From contig NZ_QDAH01000009.1 of assembly GCF_003075415.1 (NCBI RefSeq), positions 93,267 through 157,266 on the forward strand: 64,000 bases of DNA, in the 5' to 3' direction. Shown here piece after piece: positions 1 to 8,708 of the stretch. Source of the stretch: Microvirga sp. KLBC 81 (GTDB taxonomy: Bacteria; Pseudomonadota; Alphaproteobacteria; Rhizobiales; Beijerinckiaceae). The notes beneath the pieces are model-generated. The model had not been told where the DNA came from. It did not search any database and saw only the letters and a list, made by a program, of their open reading frames with translations. Made by a program: the position numbers and the translations under genes. Every line of letters starts with the position of its first letter. Positions within the stretch are counted from its first letter, which is position 1.

Positions 1-1056
1 GTTCTGCATCATCAGGAGCGAATAGATCGCTTCCTGCACGCCGGTCGCGCCGAGCGAGTGACCGGTGAGCGACTTGGTGGCCGAGATCGGCGGGCACTTG
101 TCGCCCGAGCCGAACACCTCGCGGATCGCCTCGATTTCCTTCTGGTCGCCGACCGGGGTCGAGGTGGCGTGCGGGTTGATGTAGTCGACCGGGTTGTGCA
201 CGTCCTTGAGTGCCATGCGCATGCAGCGCACCGCGCCTTCGCCCGACGGAGCCACCATGTCGTAGCCGTCGGAGGTCATGCCGTAGCCGACGATCTCGCC
301 ATAGATCTTGGCGCCGCGGGCCTTGGCGCGCTCCAGCTCCTCCAGCACCAAGACGCCCGCGCCGCCGGCGATCACGAAGCCGTCGCGGTTGGCATCATAG
401 GCGCGGGAAGCCCGGGCAGGCGTGTCGTTGTACTTGGTGGACATGGCGCCCATGGCGTCGAAGAGATTGGACAGGCTCCAGTCCAGATCCTCGCAGCCGC
501 CGGCGAACATCACGTCCTGCTTGCCGTACTGGATCATCTCGTAGGCGTTGCCGACGCAGTGATTGGAGGTCGCGCAGGCCGACGAGATGGAATAGTTCAC
601 GCCCTTGATCTTGAACCAGGTGGCAAGCGTCGCCGAGGCCGTCGAGGACATGGCCTTCGGCACGGCGAACGGGCCGATGCGCTTGGGACCCTTGTCGCGG
701 GTGATGTCGGCGGCCTCGATGATGGTTCGGGTGGAGGGGCCGCCCGAGCCCATGATGATGCCGGTGCGCTCGTTGGAGATGTCGCTCTCCTCGAGTCCTG
801 AATCGCGGATCGCCTGGTCCATGGCAACGTGATTCCAGGCCGTGCCGCGGCCGTGGAAGCGCATGGCGCGGCGGTCGACGAGCGAGTCCACGTCGATCTG
901 CGGGGCGCCGTGGACCTGGCAGCGGAAGCCGAACTTCTCGTAATCCTCGGCCTTCGCGATGCCGGACTTCGCTTCGCGCAAAGAGGCCAGCACCTCCTGC
1001 GTGTTGTTGCCGATGGACGAAACGATGCCCATTCCGGTGACGACGACGCGCCTCAT
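1..1056 (-). CDS. fabB: 3-oxoacyl-ACP synthase I (partial, 3' end beyond window)
   Basis: Condensing enzyme that elongates cis-unsaturated acyl-ACP in type II fatty acid synthesis. The reading frame starts at the ATG complementary to 1054-1056 (protein begins [10 protein letters not shown]) and stays open to the window edge, giving 352 of about 405 expected residues. The thiolase-fold active site is complete: Cys161 in SSACATSNH, His296 in NPHATST and His333 in SLTGHSLG. It lies 208 bp downstream of fabA on the same strand, the usual fabA-fabB pairing for making unsaturated fatty acids. The missing C-terminus is only the window boundary. Confident at family level; FabB rather than FabF rests mainly on pairing with fabA. 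Confidence 0.95.
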   Translation of the reverse strand, partial: MRRVVVTGMGIVSSIGNNTQEVLASLREAKSGIAKAEDYEKFGFRCQVHGAPQIDVDSLVDRRAMRFHGRGTAWNHVAMDQAIRDSGLEESDISNERTGIIMGSGGPSTRTIIEAADITRDKGPKRIGPFAVPKAMSSTASATLATWFKIKGVNYSISSACATSNHCVGNAYEMIQYGKQDVMFAGGCEDLDWSLSNLFDAMGAMSTKYNDTPARASRAYDANRDGFVIAGGAGVLVLEELERAKARGAKIYGEIVGYGMTSDGYDMVAPSGEGAVRCMRMALKDVHNPVDYINPHATSTPVGDQKEIEAIREVFGSGDKCPPISATKSLTGHSLGATGVQEAIYSLLMMQN

Positions 1057-1213
1057 AGCCTACCTCTTCATAGGATCTTGGATGCCAGCCTTATGCCCAC
1101 ACAGGTAAGGTCTGGCCGGCTCAATCTCAACCGCGAGCCTGCGGGCGGATCGGGAAACGATCCATCAGACTCGATGGCCTCGCCGCACGCGGCAGGGCCG
1201 GTTTTTCGAAAAG

Positions 1214-1234
1214 ATCATGTTTTGTCAACATGAT
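1214..1234. promoter_or_regulatory. Perfect inverted repeat between fabA and fabB
   Basis: An 8-bp perfect inverted repeat (ATCATGTT, 5-nt spacer, AACATGAT) sits in the 208-bp fabA-fabB spacer, about 160 bp before the fabB start. It could be an operator or an RNA hairpin acting on the fabB part of the transcript. There is no T-run, so it does not look like a terminator in either direction. Function is not known from sequence. Confidence 0.4.
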
Positions 1235-1264
1235 GGAACTTTGGCACTGCCCTTAAGGAAGGCC

Positions 1265-1807
1265 TTAGCCGCCGACCGGAGCCTCCGCCTGGAACAGGCC
1301 GACACGCATGTCCTTGGCCTCGTAGATCCGGCGTCCGTCGGCCTCGAGCCAGCCATCGGCGATGCCGAGCACCAGCTTCGAGCGGAAGACGCGCTTGAGA
1401 TCCACGCCGTAGACCACCTTCTTCACGGTGGGCAGAACCTGATCGGAGAATTTCACCTCGCCGACGCCGAGCGCGCGGCCACGGCCGGGCGAGCCGCCCC
1501 AGCCCAGGAAGAAGCCGGTCAGCTGCCAGAGAGCGTCCAGCCCCAAGCAGCCCGGCATCACCGGATCGCCCGCGAAGTGGCAGGGGAAGAACCAGAGGTC
1601 CGGGCGGATATCGAGTTCGGCGCGCACATGGCCCTTGCCGTATTCGCCGCCCTCTTCCGAGATGGAGGTGATGCGGTCGAACATCAGCATGGGAGGCAGC
1701 GGCAGCTGGGCGTTGCCGGGGCCGAACAATTCTCCGCGCCCGCAGGCAAGGAGCTCTTCGTAATTATAGCTGGACTGGCGGGCCATGCCGGGTGCCGATC
1801 CTTTCAT
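1265..1807 (-). CDS. fabA: 3-hydroxydecanoyl-ACP dehydratase/isomerase
   Basis: Bifunctional dehydratase that makes trans-2-decenoyl-ACP and isomerises it to cis-3-decenoyl-ACP, the entry to unsaturated fatty acids. The 180 residues match the FabA family length (about 172), and the hot-dog fold signature [15 protein letters not shown] holds the catalytic His77; Asp91 follows in GLDALW, at the same spacing as His70/Asp84 of the E. coli enzyme. An alternative start is Met8 (position 1786); neither has a convincing ribosome binding site, so the first seven residues are uncertain. First gene of a fabA-fabB unit, transcribed away from irr. Confidence 0.96.
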   Translation of the reverse strand: MKGSAPGMARQSSYNYEELLACGRGELFGPGNAQLPLPPMLMFDRITSISEEGGEYGKGHVRAELDIRPDLWFFPCHFAGDPVMPGCLGLDALWQLTGFFLGWGGSPGRGRALGVGEVKFSDQVLPTVKKVVYGVDLKRVFRSKLVLGIADGWLEADGRRIYEAKDMRVGLFQAEAPVGG

Positions 1808-2034
1808 CGCGTCGTCTCAAAAGCGGCCTCAAGATGTCCTAAAGGCCTTCAATGCGGGCTCTGGTAGCACAGGCTTGGCCATCCATCAAAGGGACCCGGG
1901 CGCAGAGCAGCAATTCTTTTGCCGCCTCCTAAGGATGATACCTTAAGCGCGACCGCGGATCACCTTGCGGCGACCCCCTCGCTTTCCTATGATTGTGATG
2001 ATAGAAGCGCTCGTTCCCTCAAACAGTTCCGACA

Positions 2035-2508
2035 ATGACCGACCCTTTGTCCGCCTACATTGAGTCCACGACGGCTCCTGCCCACCGGAAGGGATGCCCC
2101 CTCTCCGAGCTGCGGGACAAGCTTCGCCGTGTCGGCCTGCGCCCCACCCGGCAGCGCGTCTCTCTGGGCTGGCTCCTGTTCGGCAAGGGTGACCGCCATA
2201 TCACGGCCGAGATGCTCTTCGACGAGGCGAGCCGCGCCCGCGTTCCGGTGTCTCTCGCCACCGTCTACAACACCCTGCACCAGTTCACGGAAGCCGGCCT
2301 CCTGCGCCAGCTCGCCGTCGACGGCTCCAAGGCCTATTTCGACACCAATCCCACCGAGCACCACCACTTCTTCCTGGAAGACGTGGGCGAGCTCGTGGAC
2401 ATGCCCGCGACCTCCGGCGTGAGCGTGGCCGACCTGCCCGAACCGCCCGAGGGCATGGAAGTGGCTGGCGTCGAGGTGATCGTGCGCCTGCGCCGCAAGT
2501 CCGCTTAA
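2035..2508 (+). CDS. irr: Iron response regulator Irr, Fur family
   Basis: Haem-responsive Fur-family repressor/activator that controls iron and haem genes in Rhizobiales. The 157-residue protein has the Fur winged helix (residues about 25-90, with TRQRVSLGWLLF and the recognition region SLATVYNTLHQF) and a dimerisation domain. Two features point to Irr and not Fur: a Cys-Pro haem regulatory motif near the N-terminus (GCP, Cys21) and the HHH cluster at 109-111, the second haem site in Irr. Divergent from fabA with a 227-bp shared promoter region; this irr / fabA-fabB arrangement is common in the order. The start has no strong ribosome binding site. Confidence 0.93.
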   Translation: MTDPLSAYIESTTAPAHRKGCPLSELRDKLRRVGLRPTRQRVSLGWLLFGKGDRHITAEMLFDEASRARVPVSLATVYNTLHQFTEAGLLRQLAVDGSKAYFDTNPTEHHHFFLEDVGELVDMPATSGVSVADLPEPPEGMEVAGVEVIVRLRRKSA

Positions 2509-2528
2509 CAAATCGGAGCAGAGTTTTA

Positions 2529-2645
2529 AAGCATCGGACGAGAAAAGTGGACTTGCACTTTCGGGATTGATCCGATGCTCCCTTCTTGAGCGGCGCATCG
2601 TTCGGCGCGGAAAATCGGGTCCACTTTCCCGCACGATGCGCTAAA
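2529..2645. repeat. RIME-like intergenic palindromic repeat, copy 1
   Basis: Two consecutive imperfect palindromes of about 48 bp: 2531-2578 (ends GCATCGGA and TCCGATGC) and 2594-2641 (ends GCGCATCGT and ACGATGCGC). Each carries internal GAAAAGTGGAC-like or GTCCACTTT-like arms. Related copies occur at 11755-11887, 12459-12600, 42804-42880, 44583-44696 and 49876-49923. The architecture resembles the Rhizobium intergenic mosaic elements (RIME) described from rhizobia. It separates irr from eamA. Confidence 0.8.
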
Positions 2646-2668
2646 AGCGGCAGCCTGGATTTTTCCTC

Positions 2669-3547
2669 ATGCCGCTCACACACTCTCTCGTCGCCGTTCT
2701 GGTCGCCATCATCTGGGGCTTGAGCTTCGTCGTCATCAAGCTCGGGGTTGGCTCCATGCCGCCCCTGCTGCTCTGCGCGCTTCGCTTCTTCTTCGCTGCC
2801 CTTCCCGCCATCTTCTTCGTGCCGCGCCCCAAGGCATCCTGGGGGAACATGGTGGCCTACGGCTTCTTCCTTGGGGTCGCCCAGTTCGGCCTGCTCTTTG
2901 CCGCGCTCGCCTTCGGCATGCCGGCGAGCCTCGCCTCCCTCGTCATGCAGGCACAGGTGTTCTTCACGATCCTGTTCGCTGCCCTTTTCATGGCCGAGCG
3001 GCCCGGCCCTCACCAGATCATGGGCGGCCTCATCGGCTTTGCGGGCCTCGTGATCATCGCCGTCCCGCGGCTCTCCGGGAGCGGAGGGGTGCCGTTCCTC
3101 ATGACCGTGGCCGCCGCCGCCTCCTGGGGCGTGGCCAACATCGTCTCCAAGCGAGCGGGCCGGGTCGACATGCTGGGCTACATCGTCTGGGCGAGCCTTG
3201 TCGCGCCCCTGCCGCTGCTCGGCCTGTCGCTTCTGCTCGATGGGCCTGACAAGGTGGTCTTGGCGCTCATGAACATGGACGCGGGCACCTGGGGCGCGGT
3301 CGCCTACCTCGCCTATCCCACCACGGTCTTCGCCTTCGGCGTCTGGGCCTATCTGCTCTCCCGCCACCCGGCGGCGACCGTGACCCCCTTTGCCTTGCTC
3401 GTGCCGGTGGCGGGCATCCTCGGCTCGTCCCTCATCCTGGGCGAAGCCATGCGGCCGGTCGAGGCCGTCGGCGGGGCCGTGATCGTGGCAGGGCTGGCGC
3501 TGAACGTGTTCGGAGCGCGGCTCCTGAACCGTCGGAGAGCGGCCTGA
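2669..3547 (+). CDS. eamA: EamA-family exporter (cysteine/O-acetylserine type)
   Basis: Inner-membrane drug/metabolite transporter of about ten helices formed by two EamA repeats, 292 residues (E. coli EamA 299). Conserved stretches recall E. coli EamA (YdeD), such as the N-terminal IIWGLSFVVIK, AIFFVPRPK and SLVMQAQVFFTIL, suggesting export of cysteine-pathway metabolites. The substrate is inferred from this resemblance only. The ATG at 2669 lies just beyond the palindromic repeat. Convergent with the small DUF3096 gene four bases downstream of its stop. Confidence 0.88.
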   Translation: MPLTHSLVAVLVAIIWGLSFVVIKLGVGSMPPLLLCALRFFFAALPAIFFVPRPKASWGNMVAYGFFLGVAQFGLLFAALAFGMPASLASLVMQAQVFFTILFAALFMAERPGPHQIMGGLIGFAGLVIIAVPRLSGSGGVPFLMTVAAAASWGVANIVSKRAGRVDMLGYIVWASLVAPLPLLGLSLLLDGPDKVVLALMNMDAGTWGAVAYLAYPTTVFAFGVWAYLLSRHPAATVTPFALLVPVAGILGSSLILGEAMRPVEAVGGAVIVAGLALNVFGARLLNRRRAA

Positions 3548-3551
3548 TTGA

Positions 3552-3698
3552 TCAGCGTAGCAGACCGAACCCCACCAGCGCGTAGGCGATCAGGAAGATC
3601 GCCACGAAGATGTTGAGGAAGCGCGGCGCCACGATCGAGGCGATGCCGAGGATCAGGGCGAGGATCGGAAGGAGCTTGAAACTCAGATTGATGGACAT
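3552..3698 (-). CDS. Small membrane protein, DUF3096 family
   Basis: A 48-residue protein starting MSINLSFKLL and ending VGFGLLR. It is almost entirely hydrophobic: residues about 6-25 and 27-46 form two membrane segments joined by a short APRF turn, the pattern of DUF3096 proteins found across proteobacteria. Function unknown. It ends four bases from the eamA stop on the opposite strand. Confidence 0.75.
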   Translation of the reverse strand: MSINLSFKLLPILALILGIASIVAPRFLNIFVAIFLIAYALVGFGLLR

Positions 3699-3798
3699 GG
3701 AATCGAACCCGGAAAACAAGGGATGATACCTTGTTACTTACGCGGCCATTCCTTGATAAATCGGAAAGAGTTCCGGGCCTGCGACATCCGATCGAGCC

Positions 3799-4335
3799 TT
3801 ATTCGATCTGTTCGTCGGGATAGACGCCCCAGAGCTTTTCCTGCTGCACGTAGCCGTCGAGATCCCGCGCATTCTCCATGCTGATCATGACGCGGCACCA
3901 TTTACCGTCGCAGGCTTTCACGTTGGTGATCACGCCCGGCTGCATCTGGGCGACGACGCCGGCCTTCGGTTCGGGCCTGTCGAGCAGGCTGATCGGCGGC
4001 TCGCCCTTCTTGGCCCAGGGCATCACCAGAGCGGTGCGCCGGCCTGACAGGAGGGAGTGCAGCACCCAGCCTTCCGTGCCTTCCGAATCGCGGATGCGCC
4101 GCCAGGTTTCGTATTCGGCGATGATCTCGACAGGCAGGCCCGCGCGCTGGAACACCCAGGCGGTCCGATGGTCCTTGGAGGGACCTTCGCGCAGGTTCAC
4201 GCGGTCGGTCTTGAGGCTCACATAGCGGGGAACCGGCAGTCCGGTGCCGAGGCGCCCTCCGGGGGGCTGCTGCTGCGCCAAGGCCGGCACTGCGCTGACC
4301 ATAAAGGCGGCAATGGCGACGACGATCTTGCGCAT
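3799..4335 (-). CDS. Secreted SH3-domain protein
   Basis: A 178-residue exported protein. I chose the internal ATG at 4335 because it is followed by a clear signal peptide (MRKIVVAIAAF... cleaved after ALA) and preceded by a GAGAGGGG ribosome binding site; an upstream ATG at 4368 would bury the signal. The mature part holds bacterial SH3-like repeats (about residues 40-100 and 110-170) with the typical NLREGPS and GWVLHSLLS segments. Such proteins probably bind cell wall or other periplasmic partners; the target is unknown. Stand-alone gene. Confidence 0.85.
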   Translation of the reverse strand: MRKIVVAIAAFMVSAVPALAQQQPPGGRLGTGLPVPRYVSLKTDRVNLREGPSKDHRTAWVFQRAGLPVEIIAEYETWRRIRDSEGTEGWVLHSLLSGRRTALVMPWAKKGEPPISLLDRPEPKAGVVAQMQPGVITNVKACDGKWCRVMISMENARDLDGYVQQEKLWGVYPDEQIE

Positions 4336-4501
4336 GGAACCCCTCTCGGCGACTTTGTGTCTGCTCAAGCCTCTGATAGAGAAGCTTGGCCAGCGCCGCC
4401 ACGCGGCGGCTCGTCGCCATTAGTTGCCGAGACAGGGTTAAGGGAGCGTGAAAACCTTACCTTGACCCAGCCGTTTTCATGCGGGGGATCGCTTAAAGCC
4501 G

Positions 4502-5494
4502 ATGAGAAAGAGACCTGTCGTCGTCGTTACCCGCCGTCTGCCCGACGTGATCGAAACGCGCCTGCGCGAATTGTTCGACACCCGTCTCAACCTCGAGGAC
4601 AAGCCCCTCTCCCGCGAGGAGCTGACGGAGGCGGTTCGCGCGGCGGATGTTCTCGTGCCCACCATCACGGATGAGATCGACGCCGCGCTGCTCGAGCAGA
4701 CAGGCCCGAATCTCAAGCTCATCGCCAATTTCGGCAACGGCGTCGACAATATCGACGTGGCGGCGGCGGTGGCGAAGGGCATCACGGTCACCAACACGCC
4801 GGGCGTGCTGACCGAGGACACGGCGGACATGACCATGGCGCTGATCCTCGCCGTTGCCCGCCGCATCACGGAAGGCGCCAAGGTGATCCCGGAAGGAGAC
4901 TGGGCCGGCTGGTCGCCCACCTGGATGCTGGGACGGCGCATCACCGGCAAGCGGCTCGGCATCGTCGGCATGGGCCGCATCGGCCAGGCGCTCGCCCGCC
5001 GCGCCAGGGCCTTCGGCCTGTCGATCCACTATCACAATCGCCGCCATGTTCCGCCGAAGATCGAGGCGGAGCTGGAAGCCACATACTGGGAATCCCTCGA
5101 CCAGATGCTGGCGCGCATGGACATCGTGTCCGTGAACTGCCCGCACACGCCCGCCACCTATCACCTGCTCTCGGCGCGGCGCCTGAAGCTGATGAAGCCC
5201 GATGCGATCCTCGTGAACACGGCGCGCGGCGAGATCATCGATGAAGCGGCGCTCACCAAGCTCATCGAATCCGGCGCCATCGCGGGCGCGGGTCTCGACG
5301 TCTTCGAGGAGGAGCCCGCGGTCAATCCGCGCCTCGTGAAGCTTGCCAAGCAGGGCAAGGTGGTGCTGCTGCCGCATATGGGCTCGGCCACGCACGAGGG
5401 CCGCATCGCCATGGGCGAGAAGGTGATCGTCAATATCAAGGCCTTCATCGACGGCCACAAGCCGCCGGATCGCGTGCTGCCGAGCATGGTGTGA
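4502..5494 (+). CDS. gyaR: D-2-hydroxyacid dehydrogenase (glyoxylate/hydroxypyruvate reductase type)
   Basis: NAD(P)H-dependent reductase of 2-oxoacids, most like GyaR-type glyoxylate/hydroxypyruvate reductases, 330 residues. Visible motifs: Rossmann dinucleotide site GIVGMGRIGQALARR near residue 155, catalytic Arg in NTARGEIIDEAAL, Glu in GLDVFEEEP and His in LLPHMGSATH. In this group glyoxylate would go to glycolate, or hydroxypyruvate to D-glycerate. No operon partner: the next gene, a Crp/Fnr regulator, begins 99 bp downstream. Exact substrate uncertain. Confidence 0.85.
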   Translation: MRKRPVVVVTRRLPDVIETRLRELFDTRLNLEDKPLSREELTEAVRAADVLVPTITDEIDAALLEQTGPNLKLIANFGNGVDNIDVAAAVAKGITVTNTPGVLTEDTADMTMALILAVARRITEGAKVIPEGDWAGWSPTWMLGRRITGKRLGIVGMGRIGQALARRARAFGLSIHYHNRRHVPPKIEAELEATYWESLDQMLARMDIVSVNCPHTPATYHLLSARRLKLMKPDAILVNTARGEIIDEAALTKLIESGAIAGAGLDVFEEEPAVNPRLVKLAKQGKVVLLPHMGSATHEGRIAMGEKVIVNIKAFIDGHKPPDRVLPSMV

Positions 5495-5593
5495 TGCGCA
5501 AAGGGGAGAACCCCCTGTCATATAACATATGTGAGTGCGGGCTTGGGCTTGGAGCGGCCAGAAGGGTTTTTCATTCCTCGATGAAAAGCCTTC

Positions 5594-6313
5594 ATGCCCA
5601 ACCCCCTCGTTCTCAAGCTCGAACAGCGCGACCGGCTCTCGGATGACGAGAAGCGGGTTCTCGAAAGCGCGATCTCGCGCGTTCGGGTGGTCGAAGCCGA
5701 TGAGGACATCGTGCACGAGGGCGAGCATCCGTCCGAGAGCAACTTGCTGCTCGACGGGTTTGCCGCACGCTACAAGATCTTTTCCAATGGTCGTCGGCAG
5801 ATCACGGCGATCCATGTGGCCGGCGACTTCGTCGATCTTCACAGCTTCCTTCTGAAGACGATGGATCATGGCGTGCTGGCGCTCACGCCATGCCGCGTTG
5901 CCGTGGTGCCGCACGCGGCGATCGAAAGAATCACGGACGAGCATCCGCATCTCACGCGTCTCTTGTGGCTCAACACGCTCGTCGACGGTGCGATCCATCG
6001 CGAGTGGCTCACCACCATGGGGCGCCTCTCGGCCACGGCCCATATGGCGCATTTCATCTGCGAGCTTTTCCTGCGCCTGAAAGCGGTCGGCCGTACCGAC
6101 GGCGACACGATTCAATTGCCTCTCACACAGGCGGAACTCGGCGACACGTTGGGGCTTTCCACCGTGCACGTGAACCGCGTGCTGCAGGAGTTGCGGAAAG
6201 AGGGGCTCATCCGCTGGCAGGGCGATGCCCTGACGATTCTCGATTGGGAGCGCTTGGAAAAAGTGGGCGAGTTCACCCCGACCTATCTCAACCTTCAGCA
6301 CGAGCATCGATAG
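5594..6313 (+). CDS. Crp/Fnr-family transcriptional regulator
   Basis: A 239-residue regulator with an N-terminal cyclic-nucleotide-type beta barrel (about residues 15-140) and a C-terminal winged helix with the recognition segment LGLSTVHVNRVLQELRKEG near residue 195. It lacks the Fe-S cysteine set of Fnr and an obvious haem or cAMP ligand set, so the signal is unknown. It is paralogous to the regulator at 37884-38624 (both share EDIV, ICELF/FCELF and STVHVNR segments). A small hypothetical gene starts right after its stop codon. Confidence 0.9.
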   Translation: MPNPLVLKLEQRDRLSDDEKRVLESAISRVRVVEADEDIVHEGEHPSESNLLLDGFAARYKIFSNGRRQITAIHVAGDFVDLHSFLLKTMDHGVLALTPCRVAVVPHAAIERITDEHPHLTRLLWLNTLVDGAIHREWLTTMGRLSATAHMAHFICELFLRLKAVGRTDGDTIQLPLTQAELGDTLGLSTVHVNRVLQELRKEGLIRWQGDALTILDWERLEKVGEFTPTYLNLQHEHR

Positions 6314-6607
6314 ATGCCCGAGCAGTCCACCCCGAACATCAGCCTTCAGCCCGTCTCCGTCATGAGCGACGGCGGCAGCCATGAGGGGCGCCTCGTCTTT
6401 TCCGGCAGCGATCTCGTTGCTGTCCTCGCCAAGGTGACGGCAGAAGAGAATGCAGGCAGCCGCAGCCGGACCGGCGGCTGGTTCCTGGAGGCAGGGTTTG
6501 GCCCCTGCAGTATTCTCATGACTACCCGACCGTCGGTTTTCCCAACACTGGACGAAGCCGTCGTCTGGGTGCGCGAGCGGCTGGGATCGGGATTGGCCTC
6601 ATCGTGA
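6314..6607 (+). CDS. Hypothetical protein, 97 residues
   Basis: I do not recognise this protein. It starts with the ATG that directly follows the stop codon of the Crp/Fnr gene (TAGATG), so the two are probably translationally coupled. The product is soluble-looking, with a middle segment RTGGWFLEAGFGPCSILM and a C-terminal helix DEAVVWVRERL. The last nine bases overlap the end of the convergent amine oxidase gene. Coding is supported by tight coupling and codon use; function unknown. Confidence 0.6.
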   Translation: MPEQSTPNISLQPVSVMSDGGSHEGRLVFSGSDLVAVLAKVTAEENAGSRSRTGGWFLEAGFGPCSILMTTRPSVFPTLDEAVVWVRERLGSGLASS

Positions 6608-7882
6608 GGCTTTGAGCCATCCGGCGATTTCACCCGCTGCCCGCTCGCCCTCTTCCCAGGCTCCTCCGGCCGTGCCCCATTGAGCGCGGGAGAGCGCCTC
6701 GCCCGCAAACCAGATCCGCTCACCCACGGGGGCCTTCAGGCTGTCACGAATGGGAGCACGGCCCGGTGGAATGACGGCCCATGAGGCCCGCGACCAGGGA
6801 TCGTTGCGCCACGTCGTGGCATGCATGACGCTCAAGTTTCGAAGAGCGCGATAGCCGAAATGCTCGGTCAGAATCTCCCGTGCGAACCGCGCCGGCGCAT
6901 GGGCATCGCGCCGGTCGAACCGCGCCGCATGGGGCTGGTCGAGCTCGAAGAAATGGAAGGGCGTGTTGTCGATGCGCGTGAGAAGGCCGGGCGGCGAACG
7001 ATGCGTGCCGGTGAGTGTCGCGAGCCGGTCGGGGCCTCGGAAAGGCGCGTCGGGCCAATGCAGGATCACGTGCTCATACACACCTTGGGTAAAGCCGTGG
7101 ATCGCCTGCTGCACCTCGTACGGCAAGGCGGGCGCGAAGCGGATCGCATCCGTCTGCAACACGGCCATGGGCGTGGTGATGATGGCAGCCTTCGCCCGAA
7201 GGGTTCCGGCAGAGCTTTCGATTCGCACGCCCGGTCCCGACCAGTCGATGGCGTGAACGGCAGCGCTCAAGCAGATCGGCAGGTTTTTCCCGAGCCTTGC
7301 CACATAGGCCCCGAGCCCGCCCGCGATGAACAGGTTGTCCGCATATTCCATGCTTGGGAAGTCGTGCAGGCTCACCTCATGGAGCGGCCGGCCTGAGACG
7401 AGGCCGTGAATGTCCGACACACGATGCCCCTGTGGTCCCATGCCCGGCGGCAGAGCCTTTGCGGCGGGCTGGTCCTCCCGGGCTTTCGCGGCTTGCGTCA
7501 TCGCCCGGTCGGCCATGGCGAAGGCACGATGGAGAGCGGCTGATCGCACGCGGCTTCCCGGCTTCCCGCGCACATAAAAATGCCCCTCCGTCGGCGCGCG
7601 GCGTAAGGGTTCGCCCCGCTCGAACCCGAGCTTCACCAGAGGGTTGATGGGACCTGCATGAAGCCAGTGGGCGCCAAGATCCACCGGGTGCCCTTTGAAG
7701 GATCGTGTGACGGTGCGCCCGCCGATGCGGCTGCGCGCTTCCAGGACGGCAACAGTAAGGCCGGAGGCGAGAAGCCGCCGCGCCGCCCCGATGCCGGCGC
7801 TGCCCGCGCCGACGATCACCACATCGGGTTCTTGAGAAAGATTGATGGCAGACGAGCTGTCGAGCGGCACGGATTTCCCCAC
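6599..7882 (-). CDS. Flavin-dependent amine oxidase
   Basis: A 427-residue FAD oxidoreductase of the monoamine oxidase/polyamine oxidase fold. The FAD-binding Rossmann motif VVIVGAGSAGIGAARRL is near residue 22, followed by the GGRT and DLGAHWLH segments; the C-terminal FAD contact IWFAGEALSRAQWGTAGGAW is typical. Substrate unknown (primary amine, polyamine or another cyclic compound). The likely start is a GTG at 7882; a second GTG at 7870 is also possible. Divergent from the CysZ-like gene, with an 88-bp shared promoter region. Confidence 0.87.
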   Translation of the reverse strand: MGKSVPLDSSSAINLSQEPDVVIVGAGSAGIGAARRLLASGLTVAVLEARSRIGGRTVTRSFKGHPVDLGAHWLHAGPINPLVKLGFERGEPLRRAPTEGHFYVRGKPGSRVRSAALHRAFAMADRAMTQAAKAREDQPAAKALPPGMGPQGHRVSDIHGLVSGRPLHEVSLHDFPSMEYADNLFIAGGLGAYVARLGKNLPICLSAAVHAIDWSGPGVRIESSAGTLRAKAAIITTPMAVLQTDAIRFAPALPYEVQQAIHGFTQGVYEHVILHWPDAPFRGPDRLATLTGTHRSPPGLLTRIDNTPFHFFELDQPHAARFDRRDAHAPARFAREILTEHFGYRALRNLSVMHATTWRNDPWSRASWAVIPPGRAPIRDSLKAPVGERIWFAGEALSRAQWGTAGGAWEEGERAAGEIAGWLKASR

Positions 7883-7970
7883 CCCCTCGCGATTCGAGAG
7901 GTTCGTTCATAAGTAAAGGCCACGCCTGCCGCTGACGAGGCGGCATTGTCAGAAGAAAGACGAACGAGAC

Positions 7971-8708
7971 ATGCTGATCCAGACGGTCATTGCCGCAGCC
8001 CGCGATGTTTTCTCGCCGGCGCTTCGGCGCATCCTGTGGAAGTCCATCGGCCTGACGATCGCGCTGCTGGCGCTGGTCTGGCTCGTCCTGACGCGCCTGT
8101 TCGACACCTTTCTTTCGACACACGATCTGATCGCGAGCTACCCGATTCTCGACGTCTTCGCGTTCTTTCTCGCGGGCTTCGGCCTTTTCCTGGGACTGTT
8201 CTATCTGCTCCCCGCCGTCTCGGCGATCGTGGCGGGTTACTTTCTCGATGATGTGGCCGAAGTCGTCGAGCGCAAACACTATCCCGCCGATCTGCCGGGA
8301 AAGGCGCTGCCCCTCGGCAAAGCCATTCTCTATGGCCTGCGCTTCGGTGCCCTGTCGCTGGCCGTGAACTTGGTCGCCCTGCTCCTGCTCTTCGTGCCCG
8401 GCATCAATATCGGCGTGTTCTTCATCGCCAACGCCTATCTTCTCAGCCGCGAATATTTCGAGCTGGCGGCAGGTCGTTTCTGGAGCCCTGAAGAGGTCAA
8501 GCGCCTGCGCTACGAGCACCGGGGAACGGTGCTCGCGGCAGGCGCGGTTCTGGCGGGTCTTGTTCTCGTGCCGGTCTTGAACCTCATCACCCCGATCTTT
8601 GGAGCGGCGATGATGGTTCACCTGCACAAGGGCTTAATGGCTCGACGGCTGGCCGACGGCCGGCCCGGAAGCCCGCTCCGGGTGGAAGTCGGACGTCGCG
8701 CCTCCTGA
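7971..8708 (+). CDS. EI24/CysZ-family membrane protein
   Basis: A 245-residue membrane protein with four or more hydrophobic segments (about 25-45, 62-88, 120-150 and 182-205) in the EI24/CysZ pattern. E. coli CysZ is a sulfate transporter; whether this homologue carries sulfate is inference. No sulfate assimilation genes are adjacent. Its last 75 bases overlap the convergent NDUFA9-like gene, an unusually long overlap of real coding regions. Confidence 0.8.
   Translation: MLIQTVIAAARDVFSPALRRILWKSIGLTIALLALVWLVLTRLFDTFLSTHDLIASYPILDVFAFFLAGFGLFLGLFYLLPAVSAIVAGYFLDDVAEVVERKHYPADLPGKALPLGKAILYGLRFGALSLAVNLVALLLLFVPGINIGVFFIANAYLLSREYFELAAGRFWSPEEVKRLRYEHRGTVLAAGAVLAGLVLVPVLNLITPIFGAAMMVHLHKGLMARRLADGRPGSPLRVEVGRRAS

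Noticed and set aside
4493..6382. 629-codon minus-strand open frame
   Set aside because: Antisense of the dehydrogenase and Crp/Fnr genes, both with clear motifs.
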